A stretch of 32,269 nt of DNA. Source: Candidatus Komeilibacteria bacterium CG_4_10_14_0_8_um_filter_37_78 (GTDB lineage Bacteria > Patescibacteriota > Patescibacteriia > UBA1558). Under the pieces are notes generated by a model that was given only the letters and a program-made list of their open reading frames with translations, had not been told where the DNA came from and did no database searches. Each line of letters opens with the position of its first letter. Positions within the stretch are counted from its first letter, which is position 1. Position numbers and translations under genes: made by a program. Below, in pieces: positions 1-9,400 of this stretch. The stretch covers positions 1-32,269 of the forward strand of contig PFMC01000070.1 of NCBI GenBank assembly GCA_002785295.1, written 5' to 3'.

Positions 1-84
1 AACTCCAGACCGAGAAAAAGACTTGGCTGGAAGACCCCTTATGAGGTATTCTATGAAAAGACAGGTGTTGCACTTCGAGTTTGA
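1..84 (+). mobile_element. 3' end of IS30-family transposase (truncated by window edge)
   Basis: Frame 1 reads NSRPRKRLGWKTPYEVFYEKTGVALRV*, matching the typical IS30 transposase C-terminus (NxRPRKxLGWKTPxEVF). Not in the ORF track because it is truncated. Confidence 0.85.
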
Positions 85-101
85 ATGTACCAAAGCTAGT
101 T

Positions 102-130
102 TTGACAAATAAAAAAAATTGTGTTATTAA
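102..130 (+). promoter_or_regulatory. Putative sigma70-type promoter TTGACA-17-TATTAA upstream of rpsU
   Basis: TTGACA at 102-107, 17-nt spacer, TATTAA at 125-130. Confidence 0.5.
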
Positions 131-251
131 TATAGTATAACCACAAGTCAAAAGTTAGAATTTAAAAGTTAGAATTTAACCAATATTATGTATTTTTAAC
201 TTTCCCGCCTGCAACGCTTTGTGCAGCGTCTGCATCGCTACCTGCCCACCG

Positions 252-271
252 CCTGCCTGTCGTTAGGCAGG
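252..271. repeat. GC-rich hairpin CCTGCCT-gtcgtt-AGGCAGG
   Basis: Perfect 7-bp inverted repeat with 6-nt loop in an otherwise AT-rich intergenic region. Confidence 0.7.
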
Positions 272-365
272 GTAGACATGGTGTGAAGCATTGTTGGTAT
301 TGGTAGTATTGCTGGCAGGTAAGTTTTTAATTATAAATTAATGTTATAGAAAGGAGGTGTTCACG

Positions 366-611
366 GTGTTAGAGGTAAAACGAAAACAGAGTGAAACCTT
401 TGAAAGTCTACTACGTAGATTTACCAAAAAAACAATCCAAAGTGGAAAATTATTACAAGCTAAAAAAATAAGATTCCATCAAAAACCTAAAACTACTCTC
501 AAGCGGAAAGAGTCAGCTTTAAAGCGTGAAGAATTTAAGAAACAGCGAGAGTATTTAAGAAAGACTGGTAAACTCGATGAATTTTTAGAGAAAATGAAAA
601 AACGAAGATAA
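366..611 (+). CDS. rpsU: 30S ribosomal protein S21 (bS21)
   Basis: VLEVKRKQSETFESLLRRFTKKTIQSGKLL... is S21-like. SD AAGGAGG at 351-357 favours GTG at 366 over the tracked start at 357, which overlaps the SD. Confidence 0.85.
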   Translation: MLEVKRKQSETFESLLRRFTKKTIQSGKLLQAKKIRFHQKPKTTLKRKESALKREEFKKQREYLRKTGKLDEFLEKMKKRR

Positions 612-1057
612 TGACTTTGTACCAACAAATAGAGGCAGATCGTATGATAGCAATGAAAGCCAGTGATGAGCTGAGGCTGTCCACTTTGCGTATGATTTCA
701 ACGGTTATGAAGAATGCCATGATTGCTAAGAAGGGTGAATTGACCGATGAAGAAGTGCAGAAAATATTGCGGACTGAAGTAAAAAAGAGAAAAGAAGCTC
801 ACGAGGCATTTTTGAAGGCAGACTATCAGGATAAAGCTGCTCAGGAGAAGACTGAAATGGCAATGATCGAAGCTTATTTACCAGCACAAATGTCAGATCA
901 AGATTTAGAGCAGTTGGTTAGCAAGACTTTGCAAGCGGCAAACATGTCAGAGCCTAGTCAATTTGGTCAGGCTATGGGAGTGGTGATGAAAGAACTTGCT
1001 GGACAGGCTGATGGTGCCAAAGTTCAAAGTTTGATTAAGAAAATCCTCAATACTTAG
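611..1057 (+). CDS. GatB/YqeY domain-containing protein
   Basis: LRLSTLRMISTVMKNAMIAKKGELTDEEVQKILRTEVKKRKEA...IEAYLPAQMS...GxAMGVVMKEL is typical of the YqeY family. Confidence 0.92.
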   Translation: MTLYQQIEADRMIAMKASDELRLSTLRMISTVMKNAMIAKKGELTDEEVQKILRTEVKKRKEAHEAFLKADYQDKAAQEKTEMAMIEAYLPAQMSDQDLEQLVSKTLQAANMSEPSQFGQAMGVVMKELAGQADGAKVQSLIKKILNT

Positions 1058-1071
1058 ATTTTTTTAAGATA

Positions 1072-1089
1072 TTTCCGTTTAGACGGAAA
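1072..1089 (+). terminator. Hairpin after the yqeY-like gene (weak terminator candidate)
   Basis: TTTCCGT-ttag-ACGGAAA, perfect 7-bp stem; no clean T-tract follows. Confidence 0.35.
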
Positions 1090-1112
1090 ATACAAAAAAT
1101 AAAAAAATTACC

Positions 1113-3443
1113 ATGCTTGAGTCAGTAAAAATATTTTTATCTAAAAGAAGAATTGCGATCTTATCGATTTATTTTTTGATAGCAATTCTTTTTTTGTTGG
1201 CAGTTCCAGTCTTTGCAGCAGATAGCTTCAATTTAGATGAAACGGGGACAGGACTTGGTTTGACACCGGTAGCTGAGGATTTTAGCATCCGGCAAACAGT
1301 GATCAATATTGTGAAGTACTTGATTGGCTTCATTGGTATCGCTGCTATTGTGATGATCCTTTATGGCGGTGTCAGGTGGATGACAGCGGGTGGTAGTGTT
1401 GATAAAGTGGCTAAAGCAAAGAAGACAATTATTAATGCTGCAATTGGGCTGATGATTTGTATTTTATCTTATGCCATTGTTTATTTTGTAGCTTTTCAGT
1501 TGGGTGATGAAGTTTTTGGTGATGGTTCGGGTGGTGATGGAACAGCACCATACTATTCTGGTGGTTTGGGTGGCGGGGCAATTGCCAGTCATTATCCACC
1601 ACGTGGGGCTGTTGGGGTACCGCGTAATATTAATATAGTAGTTACTTTCCGTGATCTAATAAATCCAGGTTCAATCACTGCCGACACAGTGGAGATTAGA
1701 AACAATACACAAGATAGTGTTAATACTTGGACTAATAGTACGACAGATAATAGAACCTTTGTATTTTTTCCAGATAATGACCTTGGTAGTGATGCTGAGG
1801 ATAATATTTATATAGTTACTTTGAAAAATGGTATTGAAAATTCTGAAGGTGACCTGATCTTTGGTAATCTAGGTTATGAATATACTTGGCAGTTTACTGT
1901 CTCTATAGAAATTGATGTTACGCCACCGACTGTTGTTGGGATTTACCCAGCTGATAATGATGGCACAGCATATCCTCGCAATACAATTGTGCAGATGGTT
2001 TTTAGTGAACCAGTGATTGGTTCTACTGGAACTTTTACAATTCAGGAACCGAACTTTACTAATATCCAGGTTTATGCAGTATGGGGCGTTAACGAAGGTC
2101 TTTATGGTACCTTTGTAGCTTCTAATAATTATCGGACAACAGAATTTATTCCAGCCGCTGTTTGTGGTGAGAATGGTTGTGGTGATGTAATGCATTGTTT
2201 TTTAATGGATAGTATGTGTACTGATATTCCTGATGGAGAAGACTGTATTCATGAACATGGAGTGAGGATCAAGACCGATCTCACGCCAGGTTTTCCTTTT
2301 GAGGGCATTGTAGATATGGCTGGCAATCCGCTAGACGGAGATGAGGATGGAACAGGCGGTGAAGGCACAGAAGATGACAAGACTTGGAGCTTTGATCTTA
2401 TTGATGAGCTTGATCTGACACCACCACAAATTATAGAGAAATCACCTGGCGCTTTTGAGAATAGCGTACCATTAAATAAGCCAGTTAAAGTTACTTTTTC
2501 AGAATTAATGATGTCTAGTACTTTAAATGCAGATAATTTAGCGATTGGCATATTTGGGTTAGAAGACGGAATACCTTATTGGGTGACAAGTGATATAGCA
2601 GAAGTGGATATCGATGGTGATTTAATAGAAACAACAATTGCTAATATTAATCATGATGTTTTTAGCTCTTTCACGGTTCATGAAAATAGAGTGCTGAGTA
2701 GTTGTCAGGATATTAACCAGAATTGTTTGTTAATTATTGAAGATCGTAGTGCTCAAGGAAGGGGATTTATTGCGCCACAATTATTAGAGGGTTTAGTAGG
2801 TCATTGGAACTTTGATGAAGGTGCGGGAATGACAGTTGCTGATTTATCTGGGACAGGAAATGATGGTACATTATATCGATTACAAGAAGATGATTGGGTG
2901 ACCAACAGTACTGGTTCGGCAATTGATTATGATGGAGATAAGGGCTATGTCAATGTCTTACATGATGAAAGTTTGATGTTCGACGGACCATTCTCTGTGT
3001 CATTATGGGTTAAATTAACAACAGATCCTTTATCTTATAAAAATGGTCAGCCGAATTGGGTTCCACAGTTTGTTTCTAAGAGTAGTTGGGGTGCTGATTT
3101 TCGTGTCAGATTTTGGACAGGCGGTAAAATAGCATTTGCTACTTATGGACTGAGTAATTCATCATTAACAACAAAGAATCAAGTATTGTTTCAAGACAAG
3201 TATGTTCATGTGGTTGCTGTTTGGGATGGTGTCAGTAAACTTATTTATATTGATGGTGAGGAGAATGCAAGATTTGATGGTGTGACTGGTCAACTCGCTC
3301 ATCTTGATCACAACCTTGGTATAGGCGCGAATCGGTTTGGTTCAGAATCTTTTCTGGGCCTAATAGATAATGTCCGTATTTATAATAGAGCATTAACTCC
3401 ACAAGAGGTAGGATTATTATATGATATTGAGTTTGTAGAATGA
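1113..3443 (+). CDS. Surface protein: N-terminal T4SS-pilin (VirB2/TrbC-like) membrane hairpin, SbsA-type Ig-like domains, C-terminal LamG/ConA-like domain
   Basis: Signal peptide, then VINIVKYLIGFIGIAAIVMILYGGVRWMTAGGS..KAKKTIINAAIGLMICILSYAIVYF. Big_5-like segments (TPPTVVGIYPADN..., TPPQIIEKSPGAFENSVPLNKPVKVTFSE). LamG motif LVGHWNFDEGAGMTVADLSGTGNDGTL...GLIDNVRIYNRALTPQEV. Confidence 0.8.
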   Translation: MLESVKIFLSKRRIAILSIYFLIAILFLLAVPVFAADSFNLDETGTGLGLTPVAEDFSIRQTVINIVKYLIGFIGIAAIVMILYGGVRWMTAGGSVDKVAKAKKTIINAAIGLMICILSYAIVYFVAFQLGDEVFGDGSGGDGTAPYYSGGLGGGAIASHYPPRGAVGVPRNINIVVTFRDLINPGSITADTVEIRNNTQDSVNTWTNSTTDNRTFVFFPDNDLGSDAEDNIYIVTLKNGIENSEGDLIFGNLGYEYTWQFTVSIEIDVTPPTVVGIYPADNDGTAYPRNTIVQMVFSEPVIGSTGTFTIQEPNFTNIQVYAVWGVNEGLYGTFVASNNYRTTEFIPAAVCGENGCGDVMHCFLMDSMCTDIPDGEDCIHEHGVRIKTDLTPGFPFEGIVDMAGNPLDGDEDGTGGEGTEDDKTWSFDLIDELDLTPPQIIEKSPGAFENSVPLNKPVKVTFSELMMSSTLNADNLAIGIFGLEDGIPYWVTSDIAEVDIDGDLIETTIANINHDVFSSFTVHENRVLSSCQDINQNCLLIIEDRSAQGRGFIAPQLLEGLVGHWNFDEGAGMTVADLSGTGNDGTLYRLQEDDWVTNSTGSAIDYDGDKGYVNVLHDESLMFDGPFSVSLWVKLTTDPLSYKNGQPNWVPQFVSKSSWGADFRVRFWTGGKIAFATYGLSNSSLTTKNQVLFQDKYVHVVAVWDGVSKLIYIDGEENARFDGVTGQLAHLDHNLGIGANRFGSESFLGLIDNVRIYNRALTPQEVGLLYDIEFVE

Positions 3444-6400
3444 TCAAGAAAATAAACATTGTAGCTTTAATCATTGTCATCGGTATTATAATAATACCAA
3501 GTCTTGTTTTTGGTGCTGACGGGTTTGGTTTAAATGAGACAGGTGAAGGATTAGGCTTTGCGCCGCGTGGTGCTGATTTTAGTATCCGTGGTCTAGTAAT
3601 TGGGATAGTCAAATATTTGATTGGCTTGATTGGCGTCGCTGCCATTGTGATGATCCTTTATGGCGGCGTTCGTTGGATGACAGCTGGCGGTAGTCCAGAC
3701 AAGGTCAATAAAGCAAAAAAAATAATTATCAATGCGGCTATTGGCTTGGCTATTTGTATTGCTGCTTTTGCTATCGTTAGCTTTATTCAGTATCAAGTGA
3801 CAACATGGATTGCACCAGGAGACGATGATGACGATGATGATGGCGATGGGCTATCTGATCCAATAGTTTTTATTATCTCAGATTGGGATCCAGAAGATGG
3901 CGAGGTTAATTTACCTCGTAATCTGAACATTGGCATTGATTTTAATCAGAATATAGACGTAGTAAGTATTAATCTCAATCAGATCACATTAACTCAGACG
4001 GTGGCCGGAGTTGAAGAACCAATTGATTTAGAAATAGAAGATCTTACTATCACAAACCGAAGAATAGAAATAAGGGCGCCGGGTAATTGTGATGAGCCAA
4101 ATATTGATTATTGTTATGATGCTAATGCTGTTATTAGTGTAGTGGTTGGTGCTAATACTATTTTATCAGCTGATGACGGTGAGAGTATTAGTTGTGCTAG
4201 TAGTGAATATAATTGTAATATCTCAATTTCAGTAGGTGAGTTGTTTGATACAGAGCCGCCAACTGTCCAGGTTACTTATCCTATTAATGGTAGTAGTTTT
4301 AGAAATGGGCAAAATTTTGGTTTAGAAGCTCATACTACTGATAATGTTGATGTCACTAATGTGATATTTTATGCTAATGGTTTCAATATGAATGCGCTGG
4401 TTGTTGAAGTACAAGAGAATTCTTGGGCTGCTTCTTGGACTCTTAGCGGTTATCAGGATGGGAATTATATTTGGCTCATAGCTAGGGCGATTGACAGCAG
4501 TGGTAATGAGTCATTATCCAATTTTGTCAGGATTAGACAAATACCAGCTCACTGTGTTGATGGTTTGCAAAACGAAGATGAAACAGGTCTTGATTGTGGC
4601 GGCAGTTGTGGGGCCTGTGAAGGCGAATCTTGTGATACGAATAATAATGAAAATATTTGTGATCCAAATGGTGATTGTGCGGCAGAGCTTTATTGTGATG
4701 AAGTAAATTGTCTTTGTGAAGTCGCCACAATCATTACGAGCATATCTTCAGATAATGGTGCTGTTGGCAATTTGGTCACAATTAACGGCATAAATTTTGG
4801 TGAAGGGGAAGGAGAAATATATTTTAATAATGGTCAAGTGTTGGTGCCAGCACGAATAGCTGAATGTAATGGTGCATGGACGGACACCCAGATTATTGTC
4901 GTGGTACCAGAATTACTGGAAAGTGGGGACCTGGCCGTTATTAGTGTGTACACAGAAGGAGGTAGTGGAGACGATACTGTTAATAGTCGAGGGTGGCAAG
5001 GCGTCTTTGAGGTTAATGATATTTTACGTCCAGGAATTTGTGCAGTAACGCCACCGGAAGGTAGAGCATTTAGTACTATAGTTGTTAGTGGTGAGCAATT
5101 TGGTAATACTACAGATGTACTTGAAGTTGGTGGTTTTAATGCTGCTATAAATGATTGGACTAATACTGATATTGAAGGCACTATTCCTAATATCAATCCA
5201 GGTACAGTTGGCGTGCGTGTCTTAGTAGATGGTGAGTATAGTAATGTGCTTAATTATACAATCGCAGCAGATGATATTAATCCGATCATTGCTTATTTAA
5301 ATCCGGCAGCTGGTCCAGTAGGACAGTATGTGACAATCTATGGAGATAATTTTGGTTATGATGAGAACGCTATCAGTATTACATTTGGTGGTGTAGCAGC
5401 AGACATCTCCTTTCCAACACAGTGTGGTGCATGGGAGATAGATAATAATGAAATTTTAGTTAAAGTACCAAGCAATTTAGCTTTAGACACTGTTAATGTA
5501 GTAGTGACGAGAAATGGTTATCAGAGTGATCCAGTAAACTTTACAGTAAATAATGATCCTTTATTACCAGGGCTTTGTTTATTAGAGCCAAATCATGGAT
5601 TACCAAGTTCAGAGATAAATATTTATGGTGAAGGATTTAGTAATGCTAATGGTCAGGTATTTTTTTATAATAATCGAGAAGCAGTTTTTGATTCATGGAA
5701 TAATACTACAGTCAATACAGCTGTTGTGCCTTTGGAGGCAGTGACTGGACCAGTGCAATTGGAAAATAGCGCTGATGTGATCAGTGGTAATACTTTAAAT
5801 TTTACAGTTGATATTTGTACTGAAAGTAATACTCCTCCAGATAAAGAATGTTGTATTGATGGTAGTATTGCAGACATTGGACAATGTGAAAATAATGGTG
5901 TACCTGGCGTAACAGAAGACACCTGGATGTTTACAACTGGCGTGCCATTTGAAGTAACTGACTGGACACCAACTTGCGATAGTGCCTGTTTGAACGCGGC
6001 AATTCAAGTAAATTTTAGTCATTCTATTTTACCAAGCAGTATATTAAATAATGATTGTGTACAAATTGAATGTTTGTCTGATAGTTGTCCAGATATTGAT
6101 CCAACTATTTCATTGGCAGAGGGAAACCTGGTTATTAATTATGCTGGTGAACTACAAGCTGATTCTCAGTACCGGGTGATTGTGCACACTGGTGAATATA
6201 ATGATGGCCAATGCGTATTAAGTGCTGCCGATGGTTGGCCTTTTGTGAATGTTAATTATGATACTGATGATGATCAAGTAGCAGATAGTTTTGCTTGGGT
6301 TTTTGCCACATCAGATGAGTTCTGTACTTTGGAGAGGGTAGAGGTAGATCCAGAGTTCGTGGAATTTTTATACCAGGATAATGAGGTGGCAGTCTTAGCC

Positions 6401-9400
6401 AAGGGTTATGGTCAACCAGATAGTTGTCAGGCAGAAGGTCAATTGTTAAATGCTTATGATTATGATTGGGATTGGCGGTCAGCAAATGCTAGTTTAGCAA
6501 CTCTGACTCAGAGAAATGAAAATTTTGATGACAAAATAGATCCGATTGCTGATGTTTATCCTTTTTTCAATGAAGCGACTGGCCGCACCTTTGGGGATAC
6601 TCAGATTATAACTGAGACGACTAATGAAGAAGGATATCAAGTAACTAATAATATGGATGTCAGCGTTGATCTTGATGTGCCGATTATTACTGAAATAGAT
6701 CCAATAACAGTATTTTTGAATCCAGAAGTAGTTACCTATACAACAATAGATGGTGTGAACTTTGGTGATCCGCAAGGTAGTAGCTATGTTATGGTAGGGA
6801 ATCAAATTGCTACTATTGCTGGTTGCCAAGGGGCGTGGAGTAATAATCAAATTGTCATTGAAGTACCTGCTGGTACTAGCACTGGTGATAAAATAAGAGT
6901 GATCAAAGCTAGGGGAGAGGATGAATCAGATGATGTCTTGGGTGTATTAGAGGATGAAGATGATTTGACTGTTATTTTGTGTAGTATTAATCCAAGCTAT
7001 GGACAAGGCAATACAGCAATTACTTTGCATGGTTATAATTTTGGTGATACGCAGATTGATAGTCGCGTTATTTTTAACGATGACGAAGCGCATTATAAAT
7101 ACGCAACAGTTAATTTATGGGCCAATGAACGTATTGTAGGATTTGTTCCTAGTAATATAGCTATTCGCCAAGAACCAATAGTTGTCTTTGTGAATGTTTT
7201 GGACAATGAAAATGGATTAGATGTTAATTCCAATCCAGTTAATTTTGACATCGCTCCACATATTGACTATATTAGCCCAAACAATGGTCCAATTGGACAG
7301 TATGTTACTATTTATGGTCGTAATTTTGGTGATCAGTCAGGGATTGTCAATTTGGGTAATACAGCAATGACTGCTACACCAGATTTCTGTGGCGATACTT
7401 GGACTAATAATGTGATTGTGCGAGTAGTGCCAGCTGGTTTAAGTTTAAGTGATTATGAGTTGGCTGTTACTACTAGTACGGGTTTAACTTCGAATGCTGT
7501 TAACTTTGTTTTGAATAATAATGTGCCAGGACCAAATTTATGCTTATTAGAACCTGATAACGGTGATACGGACGATAATATAGTGTTGAGTGGTGATAAT
7601 TTTGGTGCTGATTCAGATTTGATCCAACCTCTGGTCAGTGGTGCCAATCTTTGCGAGGTTGATGATACTAGTTTTAGTAATACTAATATTAGTGGTCCAA
7701 TTACAGCAGGAGTGAGAAGTGGTGAAGCTGTAGTTAGAAAATCTTATATTATTAGCCATGAATGTAATGGCTTTCATATTGGAAACTGGTGCCCCTTTGG
7801 TTATACTGATGTTTATGGCTATTTATTTAGTAATAGTTTACCGTTTAGTAAATTGAATAGTAGTAGTGGGGGGGAGGGGTGTAGTAATTTACCAAACACT
7901 TGTGTACCTGATTCTAATATTTGTGAAGAAGGGTTGATTTGTAATGATAGTTGTGTTTGCGTATCAGATGATGGTTCAAATGGACAGTGTGGTGATGGTA
8001 ATATAGATGCAGATGAGCAATGTGAAAATAATCCACCAAATAATATAGATGGCGATGGCTGCAGCGCTACTTGTCAGAATGAATTTGATGATTTGGTGTG
8101 CGGTGATTGGATTATTCAAGTGCTTAATAGTGATGGAGTTAATGAGGAGTGTGATGATGGTAATAATATTGATAATGATGGTTGTAGTGCAACTTGCCAA
8201 AACGAAAATGACGATAATATTGTGGTGCCAGTAGGCGCTTCACAGTGTGGTAATGGCACACTAGATGGTGGAGAGCTGTGTGATTTTGATACTGATGGTA
8301 CTGTTTTATGGTCAGACGGAGAACCGCTTTGTACAGATTTGGGATTGTATCAGGGTGGTTCTGTTGGTTGTGATCCTAGTGATTGTAGCTATGATACAGC
8401 AATGTGTATTTATGGTTCACCTAGTAGCGGAGTTTGTGTTAATACTGAGGCGTCTGTGACTTTTGAAGGTTTTATGGATAGTACAACTTTTGTTTATGGG
8501 ACTGATGACAGCGTACAATTAGAGAGCTTTGATGATGAAGCTTGTAGTGCAGGTTGTTTAGTATCAGCAACACTTGATTTTGAAATTTCTGGTGAGCAGC
8601 CATTCAGTTTTAGGAAACTATATATTATGCCAATTGATTTCTTAGATCCAAATACTGATTATCAAGTTACTTTAATTGGTGGTGATGCTGGAATATTATC
8701 AATTGAGGGTAATCAGTTAGACAGTGATTTTATTTGGTCATTTGATACTGGCAGTTCATACTGTACAATTAGTCGAGTCGAGATTGCGCCAGCTAGTTAT
8801 CAATTCAATTCTTATAACGATGAGCAACCATTTATTGCTAATGTTTACGATCAGAATAATAATTCTTTGCATGGTAGTTGGATCGATTATGTTTGGGTTG
8901 AGAATGAGCCAAACAATAGTAATAAGCTTGATATTTATGGCGCAAACTCAAAAGAGTCTAGCATTTCTGTGTTTAATGATTCTATTAGTGGTCACACCTT
9001 CCTCAATGTAAATGTCAGTAGCGAGGTTGATGGCATTAGCTATGGATCAGCGTCAGATCAAGCGAGGATTGATATTGTTGTTTGTGATGAACCGGTTGAA
9101 TATACAAATGCAACTTATAATTTTAGAACTTGGTATTGCCGAGATGGTAGTGGTGATGAATTGTTACCAGAATTGGACCCACATGAATCGAATAATTTGG
9201 GAGATAATATTTTGTATGATGTTTTGTATACTCAAGATGGTAGTGTTGATGGTATCGGGTTGAGAATTTATACCAACTTCTATCATTATGATCCATTATT
9301 ATGGTATCAAGAAAATATAGATATTATGGGTAGTCCGGCAGCTACTAGTATTGATGGCTATGAAGCGATTCAAGAAGGCCGGTCTACTTATATTAACGCT

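Noticed and set aside
145-178. Imperfect AT-rich direct repeats (aaaagttagaattta x2), possible CRISPR/iteron
   Set aside because: Only two adjacent copies with no spacers; AT-rich intergenic filler of this kind also occurs between ftsA and ftsZ (18371-18440). No CRISPR array or cas gene seen in the window.
3241-3645. 134-aa minus-strand ORF across the junction of the two pilin-fused genes
   Set aside because: Antisense to well-supported coding sequence; composition looks like a reverse translation of hydrophobic/Gly-rich codons.
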